A DNA stretch of 64,000 bases from Brucella pecoris (GTDB lineage Bacteria; Pseudomonadota; Alphaproteobacteria; Rhizobiales; Rhizobiaceae): the NCBI RefSeq assembly GCF_006376675.1, contig NZ_VEWK01000001.1, positions 248,001 to 312,000 of the forward strand. Reading direction: 5' to 3'. Below, piece after piece: positions 28,808 to 37,040 of this stretch (positions are counted from its first letter, which is position 1; each line of letters starts with the position of its first letter). The notes beneath the pieces are model-generated. The model saw nothing but the letters and a program-made list of their open reading frames with translations, had not been told where the DNA came from and did no database searches. Made by a program: the position numbers and the translations under genes.

Positions 28808-29731
28808 GTGGCCGGATTTCTGATCAAACGAATTTTGCAGGCGTTGTTCGTGCTTGTCGCGATGACGCTGCTTGTCGCTTTCGCGGTCCGCCTGACAGGC
28901 GATCCGGCATTGATGCTGACGCAGGGTGCTGGCAGCATCACCGAAGCCGATCTCGCACGTATCCGCGAAGGTCTCGGTCTCAATCAGCCCTTCTTCGTTC
29001 AATACTGGCAGTTCCTCAAGGGACTGTTCACAATGGATCTGGGGCGCAGTTTCCTTGGTGGCACGCCGGTTTCCACGCTCGTCGCTGGCGCTCTGCCCGC
29101 CACGCTGATGCTGGCTTTCGCCTCGCTGTTCGTTTCCATCGTTATTTCCGTCCCGCTTGGCATCAAGGCCGCCGTGTCTCGCGGAAAATGGGCCGATCAG
29201 CTCATCCGCATCTGCTCGCTGGTGGGCCTGTCCTTCCCGAATTTCTGGCTGGCGACCATGCTGGTTCTGCTGTTCGGCATCTCGCTGCAATGGCTGCCGC
29301 CAAGCGGCATGAGCGGCATTGCAAGCTTCATCATGCCAGCGCTCACCATGGGCATCATCCTGACCGCAACCAATGTCCGCCTTGTGCGCACGGCCATGCT
29401 GGAGACGCTGCAATCGCAATATATCATGGTGGCGCGCGCCAAGGGTTTGAGTGAAAACAAGGTGCTCTACAAGCATGCGCTGCGCAATTGCGCCATTCCG
29501 CTGATTACCTATCTCGGCCTTCAGTTTGGCGGTCTGCTCGGCGGCATCGTCGTGGTGGAGCGTGTGTTTAACTGGCCAGGCATGGGCACGCTGGCCTTCG
29601 ATGCCGTTGCCGGGCGCGATTATCCTGTTCTGCAGGCAACCATCGCGATCCTTTCCATGCTGATCATCGGCGTCAATCTTCTCGTGGACATCGCCTATGG
29701 CCTTGTCGATCCGCGTATCCGCACGGAGTAG
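28808..29731 (+). CDS. Peptide ABC transporter permease (DppB type)
   Basis: A 307-residue membrane protein with about six helices. N-terminal FLIKRILQALFVLVAMTLLV, the NQPFFVQYWQFLKGLFTMDLG segment after the first helix, and the EAA loop YIMVARAKGLSENKVLYKHALRN are hallmarks of DppB-like permeases. GTG at 28808 is preferred because GGAGGCG lies just upstream; ATG-like codons farther upstream give a non-homologous tail. It is 5 bp from the next permease gene and pairs with its product. Confidence 0.92.
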   Translation: MAGFLIKRILQALFVLVAMTLLVAFAVRLTGDPALMLTQGAGSITEADLARIREGLGLNQPFFVQYWQFLKGLFTMDLGRSFLGGTPVSTLVAGALPATLMLAFASLFVSIVISVPLGIKAAVSRGKWADQLIRICSLVGLSFPNFWLATMLVLLFGISLQWLPPSGMSGIASFIMPALTMGIILTATNVRLVRTAMLETLQSQYIMVARAKGLSENKVLYKHALRNCAIPLITYLGLQFGGLLGGIVVVERVFNWPGMGTLAFDAVAGRDYPVLQATIAILSMLIIGVNLLVDIAYGLVDPRIRTE

Positions 29732-29736
29732 GACCC

Positions 29737-30591
29737 ATGGCAACCAAAACCTCATCCGTTCTGTTTTCGCGTTTTGCGAGCCTCGAATTCATTGTCGGCG
29801 TCGTGCTGACCGGCTGCATCTGTCTGGCGGTGATTTTCTCAGGCTATCTTTTTCCCGGAGGCGCCAACAAGATCGATCTTCTAGCGCGCCTGACGCCACC
29901 TTTCGTCAATCCGGCCCATGTTTTCGGCACCGACCCGCTGGGCCGCGACGTGCTGGCGCGTGTCGTTACCGGCGGCAAGATTTCGTTGTTTGTCGGTTTC
30001 GTTTCGGTGATCGGCTCCGTGGTCATCGGCACCATCATGGGTCTCGTCGCGGGCTATTATCGTGGCTTTTGGGACATGGCGCTGATGCGTTTTGTCGATG
30101 TACAGCTTGCCATGCCGTTTATCCTGCTCGCCATCACCGTCATGGCCATTCTGGGCGGCGGTCTGTTCAACACCATCATTTTGCTGATCGTCTCGCAAAG
30201 CGTCCAATATGCGCGACTGGTGCGCGGCTCGGTGCTCTCACTGCGCGAGCGCGAATTCATCCTGTCGGCCCGCGCCATCGGCGTGAAGGACTGGCGCATC
30301 GTCTTCCAGCACCTGCTGCCGAACCTGCTCGGTCCGGTGATTGTGTTGATGACGCTCAATGTGGCCAACAATATCCTGCTGGAATCGAGCCTGACATTCC
30401 TCGGCCTCGGCGTCGATCCGACTATTCCAAGCTGGGGCGGTATGCTGGCCGACGGGCGCACCTATCTCCAGACTGCATGGTGGGTGAGCATTTTCCCGGG
30501 CCTTGCCATTCTCTTCACCGTGCTTGGCCTCAATCTTCTTGGCGACTGGCTGCGTGACAGCCTCGACCCAACCGGCAGGACTTCCCGATGA
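29737..30591 (+). CDS. Peptide ABC transporter permease (DppC type)
   Basis: A 284-residue membrane protein with six helices. FGTDPLGRDVLARVVTGGKIS near residue 65 and the EAA loop FILSARAIGVKDWRIVFQHLL near residue 175 are the DppC pattern, and it ends in GLNLLGDWLRDSLDP, also a family hallmark. Its stop overlaps the start of the M14 gene by 4 bp (ATGA), so translation of the two is coupled. Confidence 0.92.
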   Translation: MATKTSSVLFSRFASLEFIVGVVLTGCICLAVIFSGYLFPGGANKIDLLARLTPPFVNPAHVFGTDPLGRDVLARVVTGGKISLFVGFVSVIGSVVIGTIMGLVAGYYRGFWDMALMRFVDVQLAMPFILLAITVMAILGGGLFNTIILLIVSQSVQYARLVRGSVLSLREREFILSARAIGVKDWRIVFQHLLPNLLGPVIVLMTLNVANNILLESSLTFLGLGVDPTIPSWGGMLADGRTYLQTAWWVSIFPGLAILFTVLGLNLLGDWLRDSLDPTGRTSR

Positions 30592-32333
30592 GCGTGCTTT
30601 TTGAGAAAACCTATCCGCGCACCGTTCATGCGCTCGTCGAACGCTTTCTAAAACCGAAAATGCGTGGCGCGCAGGTGGAAGCATGGCTGTTTGATGATCA
30701 GCCGAGCCGCTTTGCTGCGGAAACGAAGTTGCGCGAGGCCGGCGTCGAAGCGCGGCTGCGTTCGGCTTACAAACCGCTCCTGCATTTCTTTCTGGAAGAA
30801 GTCGATGGCTCGGCGGTGAAGTCGGTTGCGATCCGTTATCCTCGTCATGATGCCTGTGTGCAGAACCGCTTCCTGCTCGAGACCTATCCTTTATCCGCGC
30901 TGCTGCCGGAGGTTGAGGTGACTTTTACAGCGTTGGGCCAAGACGATTTTCATTATGAAGTCGATCTGGTCTTTGCGGATGGCCATAGCGAGAGCCATCG
31001 GGTTTTCGCTCCCAACCGCGTGCATGTGGATTTCATCGGCGAAACGCTTGTGTCGCCAACCGGCTGGCTGACGGTCACGCAGGAGGGCAAGACTGAAAGC
31101 GCACGCTATGAGACATCTTATGAAAAGCTCTTTCATGACACGGTCTCGACCATCGCCGCCCATGACTGGAAGCGCGGTGAACCCTATTTCGATGAACTGA
31201 ACATCGCGGTCAGTTTGCCGATCACCGATCGCCGCCTGCCTTACGATGAGGAGACGCTGAGCCTCACCGAAGCCATGCACGAAGATATCTATTTCTCGCT
31301 GCTCGAGGTTTTCCAGAAAAAGTCGGGTCGCCCGGTCGGCGACCGTGGCTTGCAACCGGGGCAGATCGTGCCGGAAGTCCGTTTCCGCGATGCCGAACCG
31401 TCGGTCAAAGTGGAAACGCGACCGCTTTCCACCGATGATGCATTGACGGCGGAGCAGGTTCTGGAGACGGCGCAAGCGCCGCTTTCCGCCGATCAGATCC
31501 ACCGTGAAATCGCCAGACTGGGCGGCGAGCCACTTGAGGCGAAAACCCGTTCTGGCAGAACGGTGCGCGCGACGTATCGCAACGGGAGCGATGCCGCGAT
31601 GATGATCAGCGCCGGCCAGCATGCAAATGAAACGACGGGTGTTGTCGGGGCGTTGCGCGCGGCCAACCGGCTTGCGACGCGCGAAGGCGCGCATTTCACG
31701 ATCTCCCCGCAGGAAAACCCGGACGGATACGAAATACACAAGCGGCTTTGCGCGCTTCAGCCGCATCACATGCATCATGCTGCCCGCTATACGGCGCTGG
31801 GTGATGATCTGGAGTATCGCAGCGGCGAGGGACTTTACGAAAAGGCCATTCGCATCGAGGCGGAAGAGCGGACCGACGCGAAACTGCACGTCAACCTGCA
31901 CGGTTACCCGTCGCACGAATGGACGCGTCCGCTATCCGGTTATGTGCCGCGTTCCTTTGCCATGTGGACGCTGCCGAAGGGCTTTTTCCTGATTATTCGC
32001 CACCATGCTTCCTGGGAGAAGGAAGCAGAAGAACTGATCGACCGCGTAACGAAACATCTGGCCGCCATTGATGGGCTGGTTGCCTATAACGACGCGCAGA
32101 TCAGGCTTTTCGAGCAACATGCAGGCGAAACGGGCTTTCGCATCATCAACGGGTTTCCGTGCCTTGTCGGTGTCGATGATCGTCATACGGTGCCATTGAC
32201 GCTCATCACCGAATATCCGGATGAGACGATCTATGGCGATGCTTTCGTCAAGGGACATACCGCACAAATGGAAACCGTTCTGGCATCTTATGATGCTTTG
32301 CAGGCACTGTTTCCCGCTAATGCTGTCGCTTAA
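30588..32333 (+). CDS. M14 family zinc carboxypeptidase-like protein
   Basis: A 581-residue protein without a signal peptide, so probably cytoplasmic. The M14 zinc-binding HxxE is at residues 345-348 in QHANET, NLHGYPSHEW supplies the third ligand His, and LITEYPDET near the end offers the catalytic Glu. The ~330 N-terminal residues have no recognisable motif. Coupled to the permease gene by a 4-bp overlap, it likely trims or deblocks peptides brought in by the transporter. M14 also includes deacylases and gamma-D-Glu-diaminopimelate peptidases, so cleavage specificity is open. Its TAA overlaps the convergent stop of the next gene. Confidence 0.75.
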   Translation: MSVLFEKTYPRTVHALVERFLKPKMRGAQVEAWLFDDQPSRFAAETKLREAGVEARLRSAYKPLLHFFLEEVDGSAVKSVAIRYPRHDACVQNRFLLETYPLSALLPEVEVTFTALGQDDFHYEVDLVFADGHSESHRVFAPNRVHVDFIGETLVSPTGWLTVTQEGKTESARYETSYEKLFHDTVSTIAAHDWKRGEPYFDELNIAVSLPITDRRLPYDEETLSLTEAMHEDIYFSLLEVFQKKSGRPVGDRGLQPGQIVPEVRFRDAEPSVKVETRPLSTDDALTAEQVLETAQAPLSADQIHREIARLGGEPLEAKTRSGRTVRATYRNGSDAAMMISAGQHANETTGVVGALRAANRLATREGAHFTISPQENPDGYEIHKRLCALQPHHMHHAARYTALGDDLEYRSGEGLYEKAIRIEAEERTDAKLHVNLHGYPSHEWTRPLSGYVPRSFAMWTLPKGFFLIIRHHASWEKEAEELIDRVTKHLAAIDGLVAYNDAQIRLFEQHAGETGFRIINGFPCLVGVDDRHTVPLTLITEYPDETIYGDAFVKGHTAQMETVLASYDALQALFPANAVA

Positions 32334-33088
32334 AGGTAATAAACACCAATACGTTTGCCGCCGATGATTTCGACGGCAATCTCCATTTCGTAAATGTCAC
32401 CGAGAATTTCCGGATGGATGAGCTCAGCCGGACTTCCCTGCTGGACGACCTTGCCGTGGCGCATGGCAACGATATGGTCGGAATAGCACGACGCGAAATT
32501 GATATCGTGCAGAACCAGAACGACAGTTTTTCCAAGTTCGTCTGCAGCTCGCCGCAACAGCTTCATCATTGAGGCGGAATGCTTCATGTCAAGATTGTTG
32601 AGCGGTTCGTCCAGCAGCACATAATCCGTGTCCTGGCAGAGCACCATTGCCACGAAGGCACGCTGGCGCTGTCCGCCGGAGAGCTCATCCAGAAAACGTC
32701 CACTCAGATCGCCAAGGCCAAGATAGCCGATGGCCTGTTCGACATGTTTGCGATCATCGTTGTTCGGTCGGCCTTTGGAATAGGGATAACGACCGAAGGT
32801 TACGAGATCATACACGGTCAGGCGGGAGTTAATCGCGTTTTCCTGCCGCAGTATCGAGAGCCGCTTTGCTAACACATCACCGGATGTCGTTGAAACGTCG
32901 AGCCCGTCTATGGTCACGCGCCCTTTGTCCATCGGCAGGAGACGGCTCACCATCGAGAGTAGCGTCGATTTCCCCGCTCCGTTCGGCCCGATGATCGAGG
33001 TTATGCCACAAGCAGGCAGTTTCAGGGTTACATCATCGACGACAAGTGTGCCGTTGTAGGATTTGCTGACCTGGCTGATTTCTATCAA
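32330..33088 (-). CDS. Siderophore ABC transporter ATP-binding protein (FepC/FatE-like)
   Basis: A 252-residue ATPase of the iron-chelate uptake family. Walker A is GPNGAGKST near residue 35, the signature is LSGGQRQRAFVAMVL, Walker B is YVLLDEPLNNLDMKHS, and the H-loop is LVLHDINFASCY. LNNLDMKH is characteristic of ferric-siderophore ATPases. Its ATG overlaps the preceding permease stop by 4 bp. It ends the leftward fat-like operon, with its stop overlapping the stop of the convergent M14 gene. Confidence 0.92.
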   Translation of the reverse strand: MIEISQVSKSYNGTLVVDDVTLKLPACGITSIIGPNGAGKSTLLSMVSRLLPMDKGRVTIDGLDVSTTSGDVLAKRLSILRQENAINSRLTVYDLVTFGRYPYSKGRPNNDDRKHVEQAIGYLGLGDLSGRFLDELSGGQRQRAFVAMVLCQDTDYVLLDEPLNNLDMKHSASMMKLLRRAADELGKTVVLVLHDINFASCYSDHIVAMRHGKVVQQGSPAELIHPEILGDIYEMEIAVEIIGGKRIGVYYL

Positions 33089-34035
33089 CGCGCGTGCCCC
33101 CTGACGAGAAGGATGATGAAGACAAGGCCACCCAGAAACTCAATGATGACACTCAGTGCGGTATTGAAGGAGAAGATGCGTTCAAGAATGGTTTGACCGC
33201 CGACAATGCAGAGGATCGCGAGCAACACCGCCACCGGCAGGATAAACCTGTGTTTTGCCGAACCGGCAATCATGTAGGCCAGATTGGCGACCAGAAGACC
33301 AAAAAAGGTTATAGGCCCTACCAAGGCGGTAGACACGGAAACCAGCACGGTGACGACGAACAGGATCTTGCGCACGATGGGCTGATGATCGACACCCAGA
33401 TTGATTGCCGGATCTCGCCCGAGAGATAGGACATCAAAAACGTATATGAAGCGCAGACCATACAGCGAAACCGCAGCGACAATGACCGCCGATATGATCA
33501 GAATGTCGCTATTGATGGTGTTGAAACTGGCGAAGAAGCGGTCTTGAAGGACAGCGAAAAGATTTGGATCAAGCATCCGCTGCATCAGGTTGGAAATGCT
33601 GCGGAAAAAGACACCGCAGACAATACCGACGAGCATTACGAGATGCAGGCTACGCGCCGCTCCCGAGAAAAGCCAGTAATAGAGCGTACCGGCAAAAACC
33701 ACAATGATGGCGGTTTCAGCTAGAAACCGAATATTTGGCCCAAGCCAGTCGATATGAACGGCACCAAAGAAGAAAACCACCAACGTCTGGATCAGGATAT
33801 AGAGCGCATCGAACCCCATGATTGATGGGGTCAGGATGCGGTTGTTCGTGACCGTCTGGAACAATACTGTTGAGACAGCAACTGAATATGCAACCAATAT
33901 CATGGCTGCAAGCTTGGTGCCGCGAAAGGACAGGATGAACGACCAGCTTCCCTTTGCGCCGATTGTCATTAATGCCGTCACTGCAAGCAAAGTGAGTACG
34001 CACAGCAGCGGAAGGATCAGGGTAGGACGTTTAAG
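33085..34035 (-). CDS. Siderophore ABC transporter permease 2 (FatC/FecD-like)
   Basis: A roughly 316-residue FecCD-family membrane protein with many helices. FRGTKLAAMILVAYSVAVSTVLFQTVTNNRI near residues 40-70 (core TKLAAMILVAYSVAVSTVL) and VSTALVGPITFFGLLVANLAYMIAG in the C-terminal half are conserved family regions. The start is uncertain: TTG at 34035 overlaps the previous stop by a few bases and avoids a cysteine-rich, non-membrane tail that the longer ATG start at 34080 would give. It pairs with the permease at 34031-34999. Confidence 0.87.
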   Translation of the reverse strand, partial: LKRPTLILPLLCVLTLLAVTALMTIGAKGSWSFILSFRGTKLAAMILVAYSVAVSTVLFQTVTNNRILTPSIMGFDALYILIQTLVVFFFGAVHIDWLGPNIRFLAETAIIVVFAGTLYYWLFSGAARSLHLVMLVGIVCGVFFRSISNLMQRMLDPNLFAVLQDRFFASFNTINSDILIISAVIVAAVSLYGLRFIYVFDVLSLGRDPAINLGVDHQPIVRKILFVVTVLVSVSTALVGPITFFGLLVANLAYMIAGSAKHRFILPVAVLLAILCIVGGQTILERIFSFNTALSVIIEFLGGLVFIILLVRGHAR

Positions 34036-34999
34036 CAAGGCGCGAACCTCGCCGCAACAGCAGATAGAGGAATATTGCACTTCCTACGACTCCCATCATG
34101 GTGCCGATAGGAATTTCGTACGGGAAACGAACCAACCGCCCGACGATGTCACACGCAAGAACAAGTCCGGCGCCGAGTACCGCAACCCATGGCACAGCCT
34201 GCCGCATATTGTCTCCGATGAACATGCTGACGACGTTCGGGACGATAAGACCGAGGAAAGGTATCATACCAACGGTCACAACGACCGATGCGCTGACCAT
34301 CGAAACAATAACGAGGCCGAGCGTAACCACACGGCGGTAATTGAGGCCAAGATTGGTTGTAAAATCCTCACCCAGTCCCGCGACCGTGAAGCGGTCGGCT
34401 GCAATGTAGGCGATTACAGTCAGGAAGAATGCAAGCCACAAGAGTTCGTAGCGCCCGCGGAGGACGCCTGAAAAATCTCCTGTCGTCCAGGAATTGAGCG
34501 ATTGCAGCAGATCGAAGCGGTAAGCAATGAAAGTGGTTATCGCACTGATGACGCCACCGAGCATGATGCCGACCAATGGCACCACAAGAACGGACCGCAA
34601 TGGAATTGCGCGAAGAATGCGAAGGAACAGAGTAGTTCCGGCAAGGGCTGTAACAGAAGCAACCAGCATTTTGCCGATTACGGGCGTTTCCGGTGCAAAC
34701 AATATGACCAGAAGAATGCCGAGACTGGCAGATTCAACGGTGCCAGCCGTGGACGGTTCAACGAAACGGTTGCGCGTCAGCATCTGCATAATCATGCCCG
34801 CAACAGCCATCGACGTACCAGCCAGAACAATTGCGAGAGTTCGTGGAATGCGGCTGATGAGCAGAACTTCGGTTGCACGATTGGTACTTCCGGCTCCGAA
34901 AAGTGTGCCCAGCGACACATCGCTGACGCCGATAAACAGGCTGATAACAGCCAGCACGGCAACAACGGCTATGGCTGCTGCAAGTCCCTTCACGCTCAT
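34031..34999 (-). CDS. Siderophore ABC transporter permease 1 (FatD/FecC-like)
   Basis: A 322-residue FecCD-family permease. RIPRTLAIVLAGTSMAVAGM near residues 45-64 is the classic N-terminal signature, and VTVGMIPFLGLIVPNVVSMF is the conserved C-terminal one. ATG at 34999 starts directly before the first helix; an in-frame GTG at 35035 adds 12 polar residues and cannot be excluded. With its partner it forms a channel for an iron-siderophore complex. It is 80 bp from the binding-protein gene. Confidence 0.88.
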   Translation of the reverse strand: MSVKGLAAAIAVVAVLAVISLFIGVSDVSLGTLFGAGSTNRATEVLLISRIPRTLAIVLAGTSMAVAGMIMQMLTRNRFVEPSTAGTVESASLGILLVILFAPETPVIGKMLVASVTALAGTTLFLRILRAIPLRSVLVVPLVGIMLGGVISAITTFIAYRFDLLQSLNSWTTGDFSGVLRGRYELLWLAFFLTVIAYIAADRFTVAGLGEDFTTNLGLNYRRVVTLGLVIVSMVSASVVVTVGMIPFLGLIVPNVVSMFIGDNMRQAVPWVAVLGAGLVLACDIVGRLVRFPYEIPIGTMMGVVGSAIFLYLLLRRGSRLA

Positions 35000-35078
35000 T
35001 TCCTGTTCTGTTGCCTGATCGCGAATTCGGGCCACCGATTGTGATAGGTGACCCGACCCGATTGGGTTTGGGAAGCTG

Positions 35079-36008
35079 TTATTTTGCCTTGTCGAAAGCC
35101 TGGGAAAGCTGGTCGATGGTGCTGTGAAGCGCGCCGAGACCGCCGCCGATCAGGTACCAGTTCTGAGCGTTCAGATAGACAAGCTGATCCTTTTTCCAGG
35201 CATTGGTCTGGCGCACGAGTTCGTTGTCGAGAACCTGTTTGGCTGAATTGCCTTCACGACCAATGGCGGCATCGCGGTCGATGACAAACAGCCAGTCGGG
35301 ATTGGTTTCGAGGATGAATTCCGAGCTGACGGGCTGGCCATGATTGCCGATTGAAAGATCGGGTGCTGCAGGCTTGACCCCGAAGCTGTCATGCAGAACG
35401 CCGAAGCGCGATCCTGGGCCGTAAGCACTAATCTTACCGCCGGAGGTGAGGATCAGAAGGCCAGTCCCTTTGCTGGCAGCCTTTTCCTTCAATGCAGCAA
35501 GTGCTGCATCAAGCGTGTCAGCTTCTTCCTTCGCTTCTACTTCCTTTTCGAAAATCTGGCCAAGCTTTTCGACATTGGCTTCCGTATCGGCGATGAAATT
35601 CTTCGCATTGGTCGTCAGATCAACGGTGGGAGCGATCTTCGATAGCTCAGCATATTTTGAGGCTGAGCGCCCTCCTACGATGATAAGATCCGGCTCCGCC
35701 GCATTAACTGCTTCATAGTCAGGTTCGAACAATGTGCCGATCTTTACATAATCGTCGCCCTGATATTTCTTCAGATACTCGGGAAACGAAATGCCACTGG
35801 GCACGCCGGTCACCTTCACGCCGAGGCGATCAAGATTATCGAGGGTGCCGAGATCGAAAACCAGAACCTTTGCCGGTGAGGCTGGAACTGCTGTCTCACC
35901 CTGAGCATGCTTGATTTTTAGATCAGCAGCATTTGCAGTGGCAGCGATGCCCAGCGCCATGATGGCGGCGCCACACAAGCGTGTAACCTGTTGAGCGATA
36001 TTCAGCAT
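35079..36008 (-). CDS. Siderophore-binding periplasmic protein (FatB/CeuE-like)
   Basis: A 309-residue type III (helical backbone) binding protein with a signal peptide ending near residue 27 (ANA). The mature part starts DLKIKHAQGETAVPASP and continues VLVFDLGTLDNLDRLGVKVTGVP (core FDLGTLDNLDRLG), exactly the FatB/CeuE/VctP pattern of catecholate or fragment-siderophore binders. ATG at 36008 follows AAAGGATCG; an in-frame start 21 bp farther upstream is less convincing. First gene of the ABC operon that runs left to 32330. Confidence 0.92.
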   Translation of the reverse strand: MLNIAQQVTRLCGAAIMALGIAATANAADLKIKHAQGETAVPASPAKVLVFDLGTLDNLDRLGVKVTGVPSGISFPEYLKKYQGDDYVKIGTLFEPDYEAVNAAEPDLIIVGGRSASKYAELSKIAPTVDLTTNAKNFIADTEANVEKLGQIFEKEVEAKEEADTLDAALAALKEKAASKGTGLLILTSGGKISAYGPGSRFGVLHDSFGVKPAAPDLSIGNHGQPVSSEFILETNPDWLFVIDRDAAIGREGNSAKQVLDNELVRQTNAWKKDQLVYLNAQNWYLIGGGLGALHSTIDQLSQAFDKAK

Positions 36009-36053
36009 GGTGTTCGATCCTTTCATCAATCCTGTGCTTTATAGTCAAGTATC

Positions 36054-36074
36054 TTCTCCGTCAAAGACGGAGAA
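36054..36074 (-). terminator. Hairpin between esterase and siderophore-binding protein genes
   Basis: A perfect 9-bp stem (TTCTCCGTC / GACGGAGAA) with a 3-nt loop begins 8 bp after the esterase stop. No U-tract follows, so it could be a terminator, an RNA-stability element or an operator dyad in front of the binding-protein gene. Confidence 0.45.
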
Positions 36075-36081
36075 ACAGAAT

Positions 36082-36990
36082 TCAGTTGTTTTTTGCCTTG
36101 GGGTTTTGTCCGAGCAGGATAAAATTGAGGCTGTCTGCTACCGTCAACGGTATCATGGAGCCATGACTCTCATCCTCGAAACGGTGAAAGACTGCGTCTA
36201 TTTGCGGAAGTTTGGAAAGCTCTTTGAATATATCCGAACCGGAAGGTCCGCCGCGCAGTTTCTTCAGTCGATCGTCGTCCTGCTTCGTTTGACCGGGACG
36301 GGTGCCGCGCTTGCCGGAGGTCTCTATGAGCAAGCGGATCGGGTAAGGTGCATTCTTGAAAACCGAGATGAAATGATCTTTGTCTGTCAGAATTGAGCGA
36401 TCATTCCACCAGATCGATGGGTCTGCCGCGCTGTAACTCTGGAAAGAATCTGTATGGTTGAACAGGGCATAAAGCGTGAACAGTCCACCTAGCGAGTGAC
36501 CAAACAAGGCCTGTCGTTTTTTATCGATGTCGAAACGCTTTTCGATTTCATGCTTTACTTGATTGTCGATGAAATCGAAGAATGCATCCCGTCCTCCGGT
36601 CTTCGGCACATTGAAGTGAACCGGCATCAGATCATCAGGCGTGGGAGGCGTAAGATCGAAATATCTCAGGCGAACAATTTCGTCCTGATTATCGGTCGGA
36701 TAGCCGATGCCGACAAAAATAGCCTTCAAGGCCGGGTTTTCAGCCATGTGTTTTGCCGCAATCGGCAACATGCGATTGCCGTCGACCATGTATATGACAG
36801 GATAACCGCTTTCAGGTGCGGCCTCTTTCGGCGCAGCAGTGAATATACGATAGGCGATGCCGTTGGCTTCCACATCAAAAAACGAGGTGACAGGCTCGGC
36901 AGCCTGCACGGTGGAAGCTGTAAGTATCCCTGCCATCATCAGGCACACCTTTTTTAGGGTATTCGTCAGTACGCTCATATGAGCATCCAT
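36082..36990 (-). CDS. Periplasmic siderophore esterase-like alpha/beta hydrolase (IroE-like)
   Basis: A 302-residue protein with a signal peptide of about 30 residues (VQA cleavage). The nucleophile elbow is GHSLGG, and SHGSMIPL holds the likely catalytic His. Similar proteins (IroE and the esterase D/Fes-related group) hydrolyse trilactone catecholate siderophores; IroE acts in the periplasm, as the signal peptide suggests here. It lies between the receptor and the binding protein, supporting ferric-siderophore processing during uptake. A start at 36978 (MSVLTN) is also possible and would shorten the leader by four residues. The substrate is inferred from context. Confidence 0.8.
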   Translation of the reverse strand: MDAHMSVLTNTLKKVCLMMAGILTASTVQAAEPVTSFFDVEANGIAYRIFTAAPKEAAPESGYPVIYMVDGNRMLPIAAKHMAENPALKAIFVGIGYPTDNQDEIVRLRYFDLTPPTPDDLMPVHFNVPKTGGRDAFFDFIDNQVKHEIEKRFDIDKKRQALFGHSLGGLFTLYALFNHTDSFQSYSAADPSIWWNDRSILTDKDHFISVFKNAPYPIRLLIETSGKRGTRPGQTKQDDDRLKKLRGGPSGSDIFKELSKLPQIDAVFHRFEDESHGSMIPLTVADSLNFILLGQNPKAKNN

Positions 36991-36996
36991 TCATGG

Positions 36997-37028
36997 AAAA
37001 GACGCCCGCCATTGCTGGCAGGCGTCTT
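36997..37028 (-). terminator. Terminator after the TonB-dependent receptor gene
   Basis: Leftward, AAGACGCCTGCC pairs with GGCGGGCGTCTT (one G-T pair) around a 6-nt loop and is followed by a short U-run. It lies 13 bp after the receptor stop and overlaps the leader of the esterase gene. Confidence 0.75.
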
Positions 37029-37040
37029 GTTGTTGCAATC

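Noticed and set aside
33085..34080. Longer start for the FatC-like permease
   Set aside because: The extra residues are cysteine-rich, overlap the preceding permease by 50 bp, and precede the first helix without similarity to the family.
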